64,000 nucleotides of DNA from Actinokineospora inagensis DSM 44258 (GTDB lineage Bacteria; Actinomycetota; Actinomycetes; Mycobacteriales; Pseudonocardiaceae), in contig NZ_AXWW01000022.1 of the NCBI RefSeq assembly GCF_000482865.1, forward strand, positions 62,001 to 126,000, written 5' to 3'. A model generated the notes under the pieces. The model saw only the letters and a list, made by a program, of their open reading frames with translations, searched no databases and was not told the origin of the DNA. A program made the translations under genes and the position numbers. Each line of letters opens with the position of its first letter. Position 1 is the first letter of the stretch. Of this stretch, positions 34,201-48,155 are shown piece by piece.

Positions 34201-37127
34201 GTCGCGTCCAGGTCGTCCGGCACGCTGACCAGGTGGAAGTCCTTGGCGGTGAGTTCGAGTTGCACGGGCCGCACGCCGTTGTCCGGGAGCACGAGGGGCT
34301 CGGGGAACACGACATCGGTCAGGATGATCTCGCCTGGACCACCCACGACCTCGGCCGCGCTGACCGCCATCGCCAGGTGGCCCGCTGCGGGGGCGACGAA
34401 CCTGCCCGCGACCCGGTGCTCGGCGAACAGGTCAGTGGCGCCGAGATCGGTCTGGAACACGGTCGACCGGTGCGCGGGCAGCCGGAGCCGGACGTCGAGC
34501 AGTGGCCGCACCCGGCCCTTCTTCGACGCGGCAGCGGTGAACCAGTGCCGTTCGCGCTGGAACGGGTAGGTCGGCAGGGACACCTTGCGGCCACTGTCCA
34601 CAGCGGACCACTCGATCCGCGCGCCCGCCAGGTGCAGGGCGGCCAGGGTCGTCAACGGCTCGGCCCACTCGCGCCCCGGACGCAGGCTCGGCAGTACAAC
34701 AGCGTTCGGGACCACGGCGCGCACGGACGCCAGCAGCACCGGCTTGGGGCCGACCTCCACGAACACCGCCGCGCCAGTCGCCCGCACGGCGTCGGCGAAG
34801 CGGACCGGGTTCAGCGCGTGCCGCACCCAGTACTCGGGGTCGGACAGGTCTTCGGCCACCGCGCCGGTCAGGTCGGAGACGACGGTGATCTCCGGCGCCG
34901 AGTAGGTGATCCGGCGCGCGGCGGCACGCAGGTCGTCGGCGATCGGGGCCATCAGTGGGGAGTGGAACGCGTGCGACACGGTAAGAGGCTTGCTCTTGAC
35001 GTCCAACTCCTCGACGACGAGCGCGACCTGGTCGGCGTCTCCGGAGATCACGATGTCGCCGGGGGCGTTCACCGCCGCGATCGACACCAGCGGGAACTGG
35101 CCCACCGTGGCGGCAACGACGTCCTCTGGCGCGCGGACCGCGACCATCACGCCCTCGGGCTGGGCCTGCATCAACCTCGCCCGCGCGCCGACCAGGGTCA
35201 ACGCGTCGGCCAGGCTGAACACGCCCGCCACGCACGCCGCCACGATCCCGCCGACGCTGTGCCCCAGCACGACATCCGGCCGGACACCCCACGACCGCCA
35301 CAGCCGCGTCAAGGCGTACTCGACGGCGAACAGCGCGGGCTGGGTGTGTTCGGTCCGGTCCAGGTCGCCGCCCTCGTACAGCAGGGCGACCAGGCCGGGG
35401 TGGATCTCGGCGCAGTCCAGGATCGCCTGGCGGAACACCGGTTCGGACTCGAACAGTTCGCGGCCCATGTCCGGGTACTGCGAGCCCTGACCGGAGAACA
35501 CGAACGCGATCTTCGGCGGCGCCTGGTGCGGCGGTACCCGGCTCGGTGTACTCGACCGGAGCTGGTCGGCCAGTTCGGCATTGGTGGCCCCGACGACGGC
35601 CAACCGGTGTTCGTGGTGGTCACGTCCGGTGTTGGCCGTGAAGCAGATGTCACCGGTTGGTGTGTCGCCCGCGAGGAAGTCCACCAACCGCTCGGTGGCG
35701 TCTTTGAGCGCTTCCGCGGACTTGCCCGAGACCGTGAGCACATGCAGTGGGCGGCTTGAACTCGCTGTATCAGTTTCTGGGGCCTCGGTGAGGACGATGT
35801 GGGAGTTGGTGCCGCTCATCCCGAACGAACTGACCCCGGCCACCCGCGCGCCCGCGGGCCACGGCAGCGGTTCGGTCGGCACCTTGAACGGCAGCCGCGA
35901 CCAGTCGACGTGCGGGGTCGGCGTGTGGAAGTGCACGTTCGGCGGGATCACCCCATGCCGCAGCGCCAACACGGTCTTGATCACGCCCGCGATCCCGGCC
36001 GCGCCCTCGGTGTGCCCGATGTTGCTCTTGACCGCCCCCAGCACGACCGGGTGCTCGCTCCCGCCGAACACCGTGCCCAGCGCGCTGACCTCGATCGGGT
36101 CGCCCAGGGCGGTTCCGGTGCCGTGCGCCTCGACGTAGGTGACCGCGCCCGGGTCGATCTCGGCGTTGCGCAGGGCGTCCTGGATGAGCGACACCTGCGC
36201 GCCCTCGTTCGGCACGGTGAACCCGCTGGCCGGGCCGTCGTGGTTGACCGCGGACCCCTTGATCAGCGCGAGCACCGTGTCCCCGTCGCGCCGGGCGTCG
36301 GAGAGGCGCTTGAGGACCACCATCCCGCAGCCCTCGCTGCGGCCGAACCCGTCGGCGGCGGCGTCGAAGGTCTTGCAGCGTCCGTCCGGGGACAGCGCGC
36401 GGGTCCGGGCCAGGGACAACGACGTGGTCGGCGCGAGCCGCAGGTGCACGCCGCCCGCCAACGCGTGGTCGCACTCGCCGAGTCGCAGCGCGGTCACGGC
36501 CTGGTGGAGGGCGACGAGGGAACTGGAGCAGCCGGTGTCGATCGCGACGTTCGGGCCCTGCAGGCCGAGCACGTGCGAGATCCGGCCGGACGCGAAGCAG
36601 AACCCGGTGCCGGTGGCGTCGTAGTGCTCCAGCTCGCCGGTGTCCTCGATGAGCCGCGCGTAGTCGTTCTCCGCGATGCCCACGAACACACCGGTCTTGG
36701 TCCGCCGCAGTGAACTCGGCGCGATCCCGGCGTCCTCCAAGGCCTCCCAGGTGACCTCCAGCAGCATCCGGTGCTGCGGGTCGAGCCGGGCCGCCTCCTT
36801 GGGGGAGATGCCGAAGAACAACGGGTCGAACCTGTCGACGTCGGCGACGAAACCGCCGGAGCGGGTGTTCAGCGTGCCGGGGGTGTCGGGGTCCGGGTCG
36901 TAGAGCGACGCCATGTCCCAGCGCTCCGGCGGGACCTCGGTGATCGCGTCGACGCCGTCGCGCAGCAGCGCCCAGAACGCGGCGCCCGAACCGGCGCCGG
37001 GGAACCGGCAGCCGAGGCCGACGACCGCGATCGGCTCGCGGGAGCGGGCCAGCCTGCCCTCCAGCGAGTCGATCACGCGCACCGACTGGCGCAGCGCGGC
37101 GACCAGCTCGTCGGTGGATCCGGACAT
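31209..37127 (-). CDS. Type I PKS module: KS-AT-DH-ER-KR-ACP
   Basis: 1972 residues, a fully reducing module. KS (~33-442; DTGCSSS, EAHGTGT, KSNIGH), AT (~544-845; GHSVGG, SHAFHS, malonyl type), DH (~872-1129; catalytic His in HRVAGRFVAP, Asp in HPGLLDALFQA), ER (~1309-1630; NADPH site HAASGGVGQAA), KR (~1637-1819; TGGLGALGL, catalytic Tyr in [11 protein letters not shown], and LDD motif of B-type KRs in AAGVLDDAI), ACP (~1872-1942; LGMDSLMVVELRN). It should add a saturated two-carbon unit. ATG 37127 has GGAGG seven bases upstream, and the stop overlaps the next gene as GTGA. Confidence 0.95.
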
Positions 37128-37143
37128 CGGTGCGGCCTCCTGC

Positions 37144-40100
37144 TCAGTCCAGGTGCGCGCGGGCGCTCTGGGTGATCCTGGCCACCAGGTCGGCGGCCGA
37201 GACGTCGTCGTCGGCGGTGTCTGTCCCTTGTGGAGCGATGTCGAGTTCGCCCGCGAGGTGCCCGACGAGCTCGTCGAGGGTCGGGTGCTTGAAGACGACG
37301 GTGGGCGGCAGCCGGAGTTCCAGCGCCGCGCACAGCCGGGCGTGGAACTCGACAGCCATCAGCGAGTCCATGCCCATGCTGAAGAAGCCCTGCTGACGGC
37401 CGAGTTCCGACCGGGCGCCGAGCACGTCGCGCAGGATCTTCTCGACCTGTTCGCCCAGGAAGCCGGTCTTGTCCGTGGCGGTGTTGATCTCGTCGAGCAG
37501 GGACGGGCCGGTCGGCCGGGTCTCGGGTTCCACGCCGAAGAACGCGGGCGGGAGCGCGCTGGCGGCGGCCAGCCTGGGCCAGTCGGCGTCGACCACCGCG
37601 ACCGCCGGGATCTCGCTGGTGGCCAGGTCGACGGCGAGCCGGGCACCCCGGTCCGGGGAGATCATCCGCAGGCCGGAGGACTCGTGGGCGGCATCCTCGT
37701 CAGCCGCCATGCCGATCCCGGACCACGGGCCCCACTCGATCGCGACGCCGGGCAGGCCCTTGGCGCGGCGGTGGGCCATCAAGCCGGTGAGGAACGCGTT
37801 CGCGGCGGCGTAGGCGCCGGAGCCGAAGGTCGGGACGATCGCGGCGAGCGACGAGAACGCAACGAAGAAGTCCAGGTCCTTGATTGCCTCATGCAGGTGC
37901 CAGGCGGCGTCGACCTTCGGCGCCAGGACCCTCGCGAACCGCTCAGTGGTCTGCTCGGCCAGGATGCCGTCATCGAGGACTCCGGCGGCGTGGACGATCC
38001 CCCTGGGGCGGTGGACCCGGACCAACTCGTCCACTGTGGACCGATCGGTGATGTCGCCGGGGTGGATGTGGAAGGTCGCGCCGGTGGTCCGTTCGAGGTC
38101 GGCGATCTTGGCCCGCTGCTCGGGGGTGGCGTCGCGGCGGCTGGTGAGGACGAGGTGACCGGCGCCGCGCCTGGCCAGTTCCCCGGCGGTGCGCAGGCCG
38201 AGTGCGCCGAGACCGCCGGTGACCAGGTAGTGCCCGTCGCGCCGCAGGTCGACCTTGCCGGTGATCGTGGCCGGGGCGAGCTTGGGGGTGTGGTGGACGC
38301 CGTCGCGGATGACCGTGAACGGCGCTGTCGTCGTCGGGGCCTCGCTGTCGGTGTCAGTGTCGACGGCGGTGAGGTGGAGTTCGGGGTGCTCGGCGGCGAC
38401 GGTGTGCAGGAAGCCCCAGAGAGCGGCGTGGGCGGGATCGGTGTTCTCGCCCGGGGTGAGGGCGTGCGCGTGCCGGGTGACGACGTGCAGCCGCTGGGGT
38501 TGGTCCTGCGCCAAGGCCAACAGGTCGGTGACCAGGCGGTGGGTGTGGGCCGCCGGATCGCCGGCGGTGGGCTCGGCGGTGTAGCGGATGGCGTCTTCAG
38601 TGGTGGTCTGGGCGGTCGTCGGTTCCCAGACGACCTGGTGCAGCCAGTGCGCGTCGGTCGTGGTTTCCGGGGCGAACCAGTGGCGGTCTCGCTGGAACGG
38701 GTAGCCGGGCAGGTCGACCCGGTCGTGGTTACCGGTGAACGCGGGCCAGTCGATCCGGGCGCCGCGCACGTACAACTCGGCCACACCGGCGGCCAGTTCG
38801 ACGCGGGTCTTGCGCAGGCTCGGCAGCCAGGCGTGGTCCCCGGTCAGCACCGCGCGGCCGAGGCCCAGCAGGACGGGCTGTGGGCCGATCTCGACGAATG
38901 CGTCCACGTCACCGAGGGCGCGCAGGCCGTCGGCGAACAGGACCGGCTCCAGCGCCTGCCGCACCCAGTAGCCGGGATCGGTCAGGTCGGTGTCCAGGCG
39001 GCCGGTCACGTTCGCCGCGATCGGGATCTTCGGTGGCGCGAAGGTGATCGACTCCACGACCTTGGCGAACTCGTCCACGATCGGCCGCATCAGCGGTGAG
39101 TGGAACGCGTGCGAGACCCGTAGTTCACGTCCGGTCACGCCCTGCTCGGCCAGTGTCTTCGCGGCCGCCCGAGCCTGGGTGCCGTCGCCGGAGATGACGA
39201 TCTCGGTGGGCCCGTTCACCGCCGCCACGCTGACCAGGGGGTACTCGGCGACAACCCGGTCGACGAGATCATGCCCGCCGCGCAGGGAGATCATCACGCC
39301 GCCATCGGGGAGGGCCTGCATCAGCCTGCCCCGGGCCATGACCAGCCGCAGCCCGTCGGCCAGGGAGAACACCCCGGCGACGCAGGCCGCGACGAACTCG
39401 CCGACGCTGTGCCCGAGCACCGCGTCCGGCACTACACCCCACGACCGCCACAACTGGGTCAAGGCGTACTCGACCGCGAACAGCGCCGGTTGGGCGTGCT
39501 CGGTGCGATCCAGGTCCGGGCCGTCCAACAGTGACCACAGTGGACGGTCGAGGAGTTCGGCGCACTCGGTCAGCGCGTTGGTGAACACGGGGTGCTCGAC
39601 GGCCTTGCCCATGCCGGGGTACTGCGAACCCTGTCCGGTGAACAGGAACGCGACCTTGGGCGCGGACGGCGCGTACCCGGTGACGGGCGTCCGGGTCGCC
39701 AGGTCGGCGGTGGTGTCCGCGACGATGGCGGCCCGGTGCTCGAAGTGGCTGCGCCTGGTGTTCGCGGTGAACGCGATGTCGGCGAGCGCGGCCGGGGAGT
39801 CCTCGGCGAACTTGGCCAGGTTCGCCTGTGCGGCTTGGAGAGCAGTAGGTGAGGCCGCCGAGAGCGTCACCACGTGTGTGGACTGCTCGGGCCGGGCGGC
39901 TGCCGTGGGCTCGGCGGCGGCCAGCACGATGTGGCAGTTGGAGCCGCTGAACCCGAACGAACTGGCCCCGGCGACCCGGCGCTCGTCCGGCCACGGCTGG
40001 ACGGCGGTCGGCACGGTGATCGGCAGCGACCAGTCGACGAACGGGCTGGGCTCGGTGAAGTGCAGGTTCGGCGGGATCACCCCGTACCGCAACGCCAACA

Positions 40101-41259
40101 CGGTCTTGATCACCCCCGCGATGCCCGCCGCCGACTCCAGGTGCCCCAGGTTCGACTTGACCGCGCCCAGCACCAGCGGCCGGTCCCGCTCGCCGAACAC
40201 CGCGCCCAGCGCGCCGGTCTCGATCGGGTCACCCAGGGCGGTTCCGGTGCCGTGCGTCTCGACGAACCCGACCTCGCCGGGCCGGACACCCGCGTCCCGC
40301 AGGGCATCGCGGATCACGACCTGCTGCGACGGACCGTGCGGCACGGTCAGGCCACTTCGCCTGCCGTCTTGGTTGGTCGCGCTGCCGAGGACCAGGGCGA
40401 GCACGGTGTCGCCGTCGCGTTGGGCGTCGGAGAGGCGCTTGAGCACGATCATGCCGCAGCCTTCGGCGCGCACGTAGCCGTTGGCCGTCGCGGCGAACGG
40501 CTTGCACCGGCCGTCTGGGGCCATCATGCGTGCTTTGGAGAGGCTGATGGTCTCGTGCGGGGTAAGGATCTGGTTGACCCCACCAGCCACGGCAACGTCA
40601 CACGCGCCCGACCGCAGATCCCTTACCGCCAGATGCACGGCAACCGACGACGACGAACACGCCGTGTCCACCGACAACGACGGCCCGGTCAAGCCGAGGA
40701 AGTACGAAAGTCGACCGCTCGCGGTGCTGGTAGTGCTTCCGGAGCTGAAGTAGCCGTCGATGCTGTCGTCGCCGTGGACGACCATGGCCTCGCGGTAGTC
40801 GACGTTGCTGATGCCGACGTACACGCCGGTCCGCTCGGTCAGGTCCCGCACCGGCATACCCGCGTGCTCGAACGCGCGCCAGGCGACCTCCAGGAGCATC
40901 CGCTGCTGCGGATCGATGCTCGCGGCCTCCCGCGCCGAGATCCCGAACGCGGCCGTGTCGAACCCGCCGGGGTTGGGCACGAAGCCGCCGTGTCGGGTGT
41001 TCATCTTCCCCGGGCGGTCGGGATCGGGGTCGTAGTAGGCGTCGATGTCCCACCGGTCCGGCGGCACCTCGGTGATGGCATCCCCGCCTTCCACCAGCAG
41101 CCGCCAGAACTCGTCCGGCCCGTCCGCGCCTGGGAAACGGCAACCGATCCCGACCACGGCAACCGGCTCCGGCGCGCGCGCCCGAGCCTGCTTGAGGTCG
41201 GTCTCCAGTTCCTCGATTCGGGCGAGTGCCCTGCGCAGCAGCGCGTCGTAGTCGGTCAC
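37144..41259 (-). CDS. Type I PKS module: KS-AT-KR-ACP
   Basis: 1371 residues. A short N-terminal docking-type helix ([20 protein letters not shown]) precedes the KS (~30-440; [21 protein letters not shown]). Then AT (~536-823; GHSVGEF, SHAFHS, malonyl type), KR (~1011-1176; TGGLGALGL, Tyr in [12 protein letters not shown] in AGVLDDGI) and ACP (~1273-1336; [13 protein letters not shown]). No DH or ER is present and the AT-KR linker is short, so it should leave a beta-hydroxyl. That hydroxyl is a candidate acceptor for the carbamoyltransferase. Start GTG 41259 overlaps the first PKS stop. Confidence 0.95.
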   Translation of the reverse strand: MTDYDALLRRALARIEELETDLKQARARAPEPVAVVGIGCRFPGADGPDEFWRLLVEGGDAITEVPPDRWDIDAYYDPDPDRPGKMNTRHGGFVPNPGGFDTAAFGISAREAASIDPQQRMLLEVAWRAFEHAGMPVRDLTERTGVYVGISNVDYREAMVVHGDDSIDGYFSSGSTTSTASGRLSYFLGLTGPSLSVDTACSSSSVAVHLAVRDLRSGACDVAVAGGVNQILTPHETISLSKARMMAPDGRCKPFAATANGYVRAEGCGMIVLKRLSDAQRDGDTVLALVLGSATNQDGRRSGLTVPHGPSQQVVIRDALRDAGVRPGEVGFVETHGTGTALGDPIETGALGAVFGERDRPLVLGAVKSNLGHLESAAGIAGVIKTVLALRYGVIPPNLHFTEPSPFVDWSLPITVPTAVQPWPDERRVAGASSFGFSGSNCHIVLAAAEPTAAARPEQSTHVVTLSAASPTALQAAQANLAKFAEDSPAALADIAFTANTRRSHFEHRAAIVADTTADLATRTPVTGYAPSAPKVAFLFTGQGSQYPGMGKAVEHPVFTNALTECAELLDRPLWSLLDGPDLDRTEHAQPALFAVEYALTQLWRSWGVVPDAVLGHSVGEFVAACVAGVFSLADGLRLVMARGRLMQALPDGGVMISLRGGHDLVDRVVAEYPLVSVAAVNGPTEIVISGDGTQARAAAKTLAEQGVTGRELRVSHAFHSPLMRPIVDEFAKVVESITFAPPKIPIAANVTGRLDTDLTDPGYWVRQALEPVLFADGLRALGDVDAFVEIGPQPVLLGLGRAVLTGDHAWLPSLRKTRVELAAGVAELYVRGARIDWPAFTGNHDRVDLPGYPFQRDRHWFAPETTTDAHWLHQVVWEPTTAQTTTEDAIRYTAEPTAGDPAAHTHRLVTDLLALAQDQPQRLHVVTRHAHALTPGENTDPAHAALWGFLHTVAAEHPELHLTAVDTDTDSEAPTTTAPFTVIRDGVHHTPKLAPATITGKVDLRRDGHYLVTGGLGALGLRTAGELARRGAGHLVLTSRRDATPEQRAKIADLERTTGATFHIHPGDITDRSTVDELVRVHRPRGIVHAAGVLDDGILAEQTTERFARVLAPKVDAAWHLHEAIKDLDFFVAFSSLAAIVPTFGSGAYAAANAFLTGLMAHRRAKGLPGVAIEWGPWSGIGMAADEDAAHESSGLRMISPDRGARLAVDLATSEIPAVAVVDADWPRLAAASALPPAFFGVEPETRPTGPSLLDEINTATDKTGFLGEQVEKILRDVLGARSELGRQQGFFSMGMDSLMAVEFHARLCAALELRLPPTVVFKHPTLDELVGHLAGELDIAPQGTDTADDDVSAADLVARITQSARAHLD

Positions 41260-44200
41260 GGCGCGCCTCCGGACAGACCGAGCTTGGCCGCCAACAACTG
41301 TGCGATGGCGTCCGTGTCGTTCTCGTCGATTCCCAGCACTTCGGCGAGGTGGTCGGTGAGGCTCGACAGGGTCGGGTAGTCGAACACCACGGTCTGCCCG
41401 AGGGACTCGCCGAGCGTTGTCTGCAGCCGGTTGCGCAGCTCGATCGAACTGAGCGAGTCCAAGCCGAGCGCGAAGAACCCCGCGTCCGGTCCCAAACCGG
41501 CGTCTGTGCCGATACTGCGCACGACCTGGTCTCGTACCTCCGCCGCGAGCAGTTCCCGTCGACGTTCCGGGGCGGCCGCGTCGAGTCGCGCGCGGAAGGT
41601 GTCGCTCTTAGCCGGTTGCGCACGCTGGAACCGGGACAGGACAGGGGCTACCGCGTCTTGGTGGCTGAGGAACCTAGGCCAGTCGATGGGCAGCACGGCG
41701 AACACGCCCTGTGTGCCCAAGAGCGCCGTTAGGGCGGCCAAGCCGTCGTCGGTGGGGATGACGCCCTCGCCAAGGCGGACGAGCTTGTCGGTGAGGTTCA
41801 GCCGGGCGCTCATCCCGGTCTCCGCCCACGAACCCCACTGCACGGCCAGCGCGGGCAAGCCCCGCGACCGGCGGAACGCGACCAACCCATCGAGGAAAGC
41901 GTTTGCGGCGGCGTAGTTGCCCTGTCCGGGCGAGCCGAGCGCGGAACTGACCGACGAGAACAGCACGAAGAAGTCCAGCGGAAGCTCGGCGGTCAGCCGG
42001 TGCAGGTGCCACGCCGCGTCCGCCTTGGGACCCAGTACGCGCCGGAAGCGGTCGGGAGTTTGCTGGGCGAGGACACCGTCGTCCAGGACTCCGGCGAGGT
42101 GGAAGACGCCACGGAGGTTGTCGACACCGCTCAGGAGGTCGGCTACAGCGGACTCGTCGGAGACGTCGACCGCGACCGTCCGCACCTCGGTGCCCGCCGC
42201 GCGCAGTTCGCCCAGAACGTGCTCGGCCTCGGCGCCCGGGGCGCGGCGACCGGCCAGGACCAGGTGCCGGGCGCCCAGTCGGTGCAGCAGCTTGGCGGTC
42301 TCCAGGCCGAGCCCGCCCAGGCCGCCGGTGATCAGGTAGGTCGCGTCCGGGTGGAACTCGGGAGCATGCTCGGGGGCGGGCACGCGGGCCAGCCGCGCTA
42401 CCAAACGGGTCGTGCCCTGGTAGGCGACCTGGTTCTCCGGTGAGGCCAGCTCGTTCAGCACGACCGCAGTCGGGGTCGTGTCGTCCAAGTCGACCAGGGT
42501 GAGGTCGAGGTCGGGGTACTCCAGGTCGATCACCCGACCCAGGCCCCACAGAGCCGACTGCGCGGGGTCGGACACCGCGCGCTGGGCGCCCCGGGTCACC
42601 ACGACGAGTCGTGGCGCACGGGAACCCAGGTCTCCCAACGTCCGGACCAGGTCGAGCAGGGGAGCGGCGTGGTCGACGACCGTACCTGCGGACTCGGCCG
42701 GCCACGCGGCGACGACGGCGGTCCGGCCCGGCGCCAGTGCCCGGACCCGAGCGAGGTCGACCTCGTCGCCGAGGGACGTGAGACCGCCGATCACCAGTGG
42801 CCGCTCGGTGGCGGCGGGCTCGGCGGGAGCCTCGGTCCACTCGGTCTCGTAGAGCCAGTCGTGCCAGGCGGCGCGACCGAGCATGGCCTGACGGTTGGCC
42901 AGCTTGAGGAGGATGCCCTCCATGGTCAGGACCAGGCGACCGTCGACGTCGAACAGGTCCACGTCGCCGTGCAGGGTCTCCGGGGTGTCGCCGTCGCTCG
43001 GCCGCAGCCGCGCGTGGCACCAGGCCCGGGTGCCGACCTTGGCGTGCAGGGTCAACCGGTCGACGCCGACCGGGACATAGGTGCGGCGGCCGTACTTCTC
43101 CGGATACGTGACGGTCAACGCCAGGAAACACGCCTCCAGCAGGACCGGGTGGACCCGGTGCTGGGTCTCACCGCGCAGGGCTTCCGGGAGCGCGATTTGC
43201 GACAGGCAGTGGGTACCGTCCCGCCACAGCTTCTCGGTGGCCCAGAACAGCTCGCCGAGGTCGATCTCGCGTTCCCGTTCACCCTGGTAGATCTCCTCGA
43301 CCGGGACCTCGGTCGCGAACCGCTTGCGCAGGCTCTCCAACGACTCGACGTCCAACGGGTCCGTGGCATCGGCGAGCGCGCCGGACGCGTGCAATGTCCA
43401 CTTCGGACCGTCGATGCGGGAGTGGATGCGCAGTCGGTGCTCAGAGTTTTCGGGCAAGAGCGCGATCTGGACTTGGCGGCGGGTGTCGGTGCTGGGGAAA
43501 TCCATGGCGCGGTGCACGAAGAAGTCCCGGACCACGGCGCTCTCGGTGCCGAACGCCTCGTGGTGCGCGGCGAGCGCCGTCTCCAGGTAGGCCACCCCGG
43601 GCATGACGATCGACTGGAACACCCGGTGATCACCGAGCCAGGGCAGCGTGTTCGGCCCGAGCGTCGTCTGGAACCGGATGTCGTCGCTGTCGGCCATGTC
43701 CAGTCGGGTCCCGATGAGCGGGCCACCTGTGGGGATTGACTCTTGCTGCGCGGGTGGGTCGATCCAGTACCGCTGGCGCTGCCACGGGTAGGTGGGCAGG
43801 GCGACCTTGTGGTGCTCGCCGGGCTTGTAGACGGCGGTGAGGTCGATATCGATCCCGGCCATGAACAGCTCGGCGGCACCGCGCAGCAACTGCTCGTGGT
43901 GGTGGTCCGGCCGCAGACTCGTTACCAGCAGGGCGTTCTCGGCTTGTGCGCTGATCTGGGACAGCAGGGTCGGCTTGGGGGACAGCTCCAGGAAAACGTC
44001 CACACCGGACTCGACGAGCGTGCGCACACCGTCGCCGAACCGGACCGGGCGCAACACGTGGTCCACCCAGTAGTCCGCCGTCGCGATCTCCGGGCCCGCT
44101 GGCGCGCCGGTCGCGTTCGACACGACCGGCAACGTCGGCTCGTTGAACTCGACTTTCGCCGCGACCTGGGCCAGACCGTCTGGCACGGAACGCATCAGCG

Positions 44201-47200
44201 GGGAGTGGAAGGCGTGCGACACCACGAGGTCACGGATTCGCACGCCACGGCGGGTCAGCTCGGCGGTGATCGACTCGACCTCGGCGGCCCGCCCGGAGAT
44301 CACCGTCGACCCGGGAGCGTTGACCGCCGCGATCGACACGAACTCGGCGTGCTCGGCGATCAGCTCGGCGACCGTGGCCTCGTCGGCCGCCACCGCCACC
44401 ATCCGACCCGGCTCGTCGACCGCCTGCATCAGCCAGCCACGGATCGCCACCATCGCCAGCGCGTCACCGAGGGAGAACACACCAGCCAGGTGCGCGGCCA
44501 CGAACTCACCCAGGCTGTGCCCGATCAGCACATCCGGCCGCACCCCCCAGGACTGCCACAGCCGGGCCAGCGCGTACTCCACGGCGAACAGGGCGGGTTG
44601 CGCGTTGGCGGTCTTGTCGATCTCCTCGCCCGCGAGGATGGCGTGCAGGTCGGCGAAGGCGGACAGCTCCTCGGCGCACTCGTCGATCGCGGTCCGGAAC
44701 ACCGGCTCGGACTCGTAGAGCGCCTGCGCCATGCCGACGTACTGCGCGCCCTGACCGCCGAACACGAACGCCAACCTGGACCGGTGTCGTCTATCCACAA
44801 TAGACTGAAGTTCCGCGACCGCCTCGCCTGGTGTTGACGCCACGACGGCGAACCGGTGCGGGAACACCTGACGTCCGGTCGCCGCGGTCGCGCAGACATC
44901 GGCCAGGGACTGCCCGGGGTGGTCGGTGAGGTGCTGGACGTACCTGGATGCCAGCTCGCGCAAGGCTTCCGGTGTGCGGGCGCTCAACGCCAAGAGGTGG
45001 GGACCCGGCCGGTCCGGCAGTTCGCCGCGCTCCGGGGCCTGCTCCAGCACGACGTGGCAGTTGGTGCCGCCCATGCCGAATGAACTCACCCCGGCCCGGC
45101 GCACCGCCGAGTCCCACCGGGTCGGCTCGGTCGCCACGTGGAACGGGCCGAAGTCGATGTCCGGGTTGGGTGTCTCGAAGTGCAGCGTCGGCGGGATCGT
45201 GCCGCGCTGCACGGCCAGCGCCGCCTTGACCAGACCCGCGATGCCCGCGGCCTCGTCCAGGTGACCGATGTTGGTCTTCACCGACCCGAGCGCGCAACTG
45301 CCCGCGGGCAGTGGACCGTCTACTTGGAACGCCTCGGTCAGCGCGGCCACCTCGATCGGGTCGCCCATGGCGGTCCCGGTGCCGTGCGCCTCCACGAACC
45401 CGATCGAGCTCGCGGCCACCCCGCTGTCGGCCAGCGCGTCCGCCACCACCTCGGCCTGCCTGCGCACGCTCGGCGCAGTGAACCCGACCTTCGCCGACCC
45501 GTCGTTGTTGACCGCCGACCCCTTGATCACCGCGATCACCCGGTCGCCGTCGACCACCGCCGCCGACAACGGCTTCAGCAGCACGACGCCCAGCCCGTTG
45601 CCGAACAGCGTGCCGTCCGCCGCCGCGTCGAAGGCCCGGCAGTGACCGTCACGCGAACGGACCATGCCTTCCTCGTACAGGTAACCGCCGTGCTGCGGCA
45701 CGATCAGCGACACGCCACCGGCCAACGCCAGGTCGCTCTCACCGGACCGCAGGCTCTGACACGCCAGGTGCACCGCCACCAGGGACGTCGAACACGCCGT
45801 CTGCACCGCCATGCTCGGGCCGCGCAGGTCGAGTTTGTAAGAGACGCGGGTAGGCAGGTAGTTGCGGTCGTTGCCCAGCTTCAGTTGGAACTGGGCCATG
45901 TCCGCCTCTATGAACGGACCGCCCGCCGTCGGTGTCAGGTTGTTCACCAGGTACGTGCTGATGCTCGACCCGGCGAACACCCCCACCGAACCCAACTCCG
46001 GACCCGGTCGGTAACCCGCGTCCTCGAACGCCTCCCACGCGCACTCCAGGAACAGGCGCTGCTGCGGGTCGGTCGTCGCCGCCTCTTTCGCGTTGACATC
46101 GAAGAAAGCCGCGTCGAACAGATCGATCCCGGACAGTGTCGCACCGGCCCGGACGTGGTCGGGGTGCGCGCGCAGTCCCGGATCGACCCGGTCGAGTTCG
46201 TCTTCGGTGAGCGCGGTGACGGATTCCACCCCGGTGCGCAGGTTGTGCCAGAACGACTCGATGTCCCCCGCGCCCGGGAACCGGCCCGCCATCCCGATGA
46301 TCGCGATGTCGCCCGTGTCATGAGGGTCACGGCGCCGTTCCCGGCGGCGTGGGGCGGATGGCGTACCGCGGGCGTCCAGATGGGCGGCGAGCGCGCGGAT
46401 CGTGGGGTGGTCGAACAGGTCCACCAACGAGAAGGCGTCGCCGAACCGCTCGGCCAGCGCCCGGCGAACCGCGACCAGGTGCATCGATGTGCCGCCGACG
46501 TCGAAGAAGTTGTCGGTCACCCCGAGCTCGTCGATGCCCAGCACCGCGCGCCACACTTCGGCCAGGCCGCGCTCGGTGCCGGTGCGCGCGTCCACCACCG
46601 GATCGTCCAACAGCCGCTCGAAGTGCCCGGGTGGCAGCAGGGCGCGGCGGTCGGTCTTCCCGCTCGCGGTCAACGGCATGGCTTCGAGCAACTCGTACAC
46701 CTCGGGCACCAGTTGTCCCGGCAACCGCGCCGATGCGTGACGGTGCAACCGTTGCGGCAGGCCGGGTTCGGCCGAGCGGGGCACCACGTGCGCGACCAGC
46801 CGCTGCTGACCGGCGACCTCCTGGGCGAGCACCACGACCTCCCGCACCTCGGGGTGCTCCTGCAGGACGGCCTCGACCTCGCCCGGTTCCACCCGGACCC
46901 CGCGCACCTTCACCTGGTCGTCGGCGCGGCCGAGGTGGTCGACCGTCCCGTCCGGCAGCAGCCGGGCGAGATCGCCGGTGCGGTAGAGGCGCCCGGGGCC
47001 GAAGGGGTTGTCGAGGAACCGCCGCGCCGTCAGCTCCGGACGGTTCAGGTAGCCGGACGCGACACCGGCGCCCGCGATGTACAGCTCGCCGACCGTTCCG
47101 GCCGGAACCGGCGCACCCGCGTCGTCCAGGATGTGCACGGCCACACCGGTGATCGGCTTCCCGATCGGGACCGACGTCGGCCACTCGCGCGGGTCACCGT

Positions 47201-48155
47201 CCAGCGTGTGCGCGGTGGCGTCCTGGAACTCCGTGGCCCCGTAGTGGTTGTGCAGCCGGGCACCGCCGGTCCGCGTGAAGAACCGCGTGAGCGCGGGGGT
47301 GATCCGCAGCCGCTCGCCGGTGGTCAGGACTTCCCGAAGGGGTAGTGCTGTGTGCCCGTTCGCCGCGTCCGCGAGCTGGGTGAGGGTGGCCACGGGGGCG
47401 AACAGCCGCTCGATGCCTTGCCGTTCAAGGAACTCCGCCAGCGCGAACGGGTCCCGCCGGGTCGGTTCGTCGGCGACCACCAGCGTCCCGCCGAAGCAGA
47501 GTGTGGAGAAGATCTCATGGAAGGAGAAGTCGAAGCTGACCGCGCACACCTGCGCCGTGCGCAGCCGGTTGCTGCCCGGTCGGGTCCGCTCGTGCCACCA
47601 CAGCAGGTTGACCAGCGATCGGTGCGTCATCGGGACACCCTTGGGGCGACCGGTCGATCCCGAGGTGAAGATGGTGTACGCCGGACTGTCCAGGTCGACC
47701 GGAACCGGTTCGCGTGCCGTGCTTTCCGGGGTTTCCGCGTGTGCTTCCGCCGATGCCACCCACTCGTGGTCGACCACCAGTGTGGTCGCCTCGAACGGTG
47801 GAACCCGGTGTCCGTCGGTGACCAGGACCGTGATGTCCGCGTCGTCGGCCAGGCCGCGCAGCCGCTCGTCCGGATCGGCGGGGTCCATCGGCACGTAGCA
47901 GCCGCCCGCCTTGAGCACGCCGAGCATCGCCGCGAACAGCTCCGGTCCACGCCGCAGCGCAAGGGCGACAACGGAACCCGGCCCGACACCCACCCCGTGC
48001 AACCAACCGGCGATCCGTTGCGCCATCCGGTCGAGTTCCGGGTAGCTCACTTGGCGGTTGCCCACCACCACGGCGGGACGCTCGGTGTGCACGCGCTCGA
48101 CCAAGCCGTGCACTGTGATCAGCGGCACAGCGGCGCGGTCGACCCGGTCGTTCAT
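41256..48155 (-). CDS. Loading + first module: A-PCP-KS-AT-DH-KR-ACP (CyrB-like layout)
   Basis: 2299 residues from ATG 48155. Adenylation domain (~25-505; [32 protein letters not shown], core Lys in ASGKTDR), PCP (~522-588; VGGTSMHLV), KS of the hybrid NRPS-PKS type (~615-1035; QTACSTS, EAHGTGT, KTNIGH), AT (~1125-1425; GHSLGEF, SHAFHS, malonyl), DH (~1478-1758), KR (~1938-2112; [23 protein letters not shown]), ACP (~2198-2275; [10 protein letters not shown]). The A-PCP-KS start resembles CyrB, which loads guanidinoacetate; the amidinotransferase makes that likely here. The DH is odd: [10 protein letters not shown] has Gln for the usual Gly, and [11 protein letters not shown] has Glu for the catalytic Asp. 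Confidence 0.93.
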   Translation of the reverse strand: MNDRVDRAAVPLITVHGLVERVHTERPAVVVGNRQVSYPELDRMAQRIAGWLHGVGVGPGSVVALALRRGPELFAAMLGVLKAGGCYVPMDPADPDERLRGLADDADITVLVTDGHRVPPFEATTLVVDHEWVASAEAHAETPESTAREPVPVDLDSPAYTIFTSGSTGRPKGVPMTHRSLVNLLWWHERTRPGSNRLRTAQVCAVSFDFSFHEIFSTLCFGGTLVVADEPTRRDPFALAEFLERQGIERLFAPVATLTQLADAANGHTALPLREVLTTGERLRITPALTRFFTRTGGARLHNHYGATEFQDATAHTLDGDPREWPTSVPIGKPITGVAVHILDDAGAPVPAGTVGELYIAGAGVASGYLNRPELTARRFLDNPFGPGRLYRTGDLARLLPDGTVDHLGRADDQVKVRGVRVEPGEVEAVLQEHPEVREVVVLAQEVAGQQRLVAHVVPRSAEPGLPQRLHRHASARLPGQLVPEVYELLEAMPLTASGKTDRRALLPPGHFERLLDDPVVDARTGTERGLAEVWRAVLGIDELGVTDNFFDVGGTSMHLVAVRRALAERFGDAFSLVDLFDHPTIRALAAHLDARGTPSAPRRRERRRDPHDTGDIAIIGMAGRFPGAGDIESFWHNLRTGVESVTALTEDELDRVDPGLRAHPDHVRAGATLSGIDLFDAAFFDVNAKEAATTDPQQRLFLECAWEAFEDAGYRPGPELGSVGVFAGSSISTYLVNNLTPTAGGPFIEADMAQFQLKLGNDRNYLPTRVSYKLDLRGPSMAVQTACSTSLVAVHLACQSLRSGESDLALAGGVSLIVPQHGGYLYEEGMVRSRDGHCRAFDAAADGTLFGNGLGVVLLKPLSAAVVDGDRVIAVIKGSAVNNDGSAKVGFTAPSVRRQAEVVADALADSGVAASSIGFVEAHGTGTAMGDPIEVAALTEAFQVDGPLPAGSCALGSVKTNIGHLDEAAGIAGLVKAALAVQRGTIPPTLHFETPNPDIDFGPFHVATEPTRWDSAVRRAGVSSFGMGGTNCHVVLEQAPERGELPDRPGPHLLALSARTPEALRELASRYVQHLTDHPGQSLADVCATAATGRQVFPHRFAVVASTPGEAVAELQSIVDRRHRSRLAFVFGGQGAQYVGMAQALYESEPVFRTAIDECAEELSAFADLHAILAGEEIDKTANAQPALFAVEYALARLWQSWGVRPDVLIGHSLGEFVAAHLAGVFSLGDALAMVAIRGWLMQAVDEPGRMVAVAADEATVAELIAEHAEFVSIAAVNAPGSTVISGRAAEVESITAELTRRGVRIRDLVVSHAFHSPLMRSVPDGLAQVAAKVEFNEPTLPVVSNATGAPAGPEIATADYWVDHVLRPVRFGDGVRTLVESGVDVFLELSPKPTLLSQISAQAENALLVTSLRPDHHHEQLLRGAAELFMAGIDIDLTAVYKPGEHHKVALPTYPWQRQRYWIDPPAQQESIPTGGPLIGTRLDMADSDDIRFQTTLGPNTLPWLGDHRVFQSIVMPGVAYLETALAAHHEAFGTESAVVRDFFVHRAMDFPSTDTRRQVQIALLPENSEHRLRIHSRIDGPKWTLHASGALADATDPLDVESLESLRKRFATEVPVEEIYQGEREREIDLGELFWATEKLWRDGTHCLSQIALPEALRGETQHRVHPVLLEACFLALTVTYPEKYGRRTYVPVGVDRLTLHAKVGTRAWCHARLRPSDGDTPETLHGDVDLFDVDGRLVLTMEGILLKLANRQAMLGRAAWHDWLYETEWTEAPAEPAATERPLVIGGLTSLGDEVDLARVRALAPGRTAVVAAWPAESAGTVVDHAAPLLDLVRTLGDLGSRAPRLVVVTRGAQRAVSDPAQSALWGLGRVIDLEYPDLDLTLVDLDDTTPTAVVLNELASPENQVAYQGTTRLVARLARVPAPEHAPEFHPDATYLITGGLGGLGLETAKLLHRLGARHLVLAGRRAPGAEAEHVLGELRAAGTEVRTVAVDVSDESAVADLLSGVDNLRGVFHLAGVLDDGVLAQQTPDRFRRVLGPKADAAWHLHRLTAELPLDFFVLFSSVSSALGSPGQGNYAAANAFLDGLVAFRRSRGLPALAVQWGSWAETGMSARLNLTDKLVRLGEGVIPTDDGLAALTALLGTQGVFAVLPIDWPRFLSHQDAVAPVLSRFQRAQPAKSDTFRARLDAAAPERRRELLAAEVRDQVVRSIGTDAGLGPDAGFFALGLDSLSSIELRNRLQTTLGESLGQTVVFDYPTLSSLTDHLAEVLGIDENDTDAIAQLLAAKLGLSGGAP

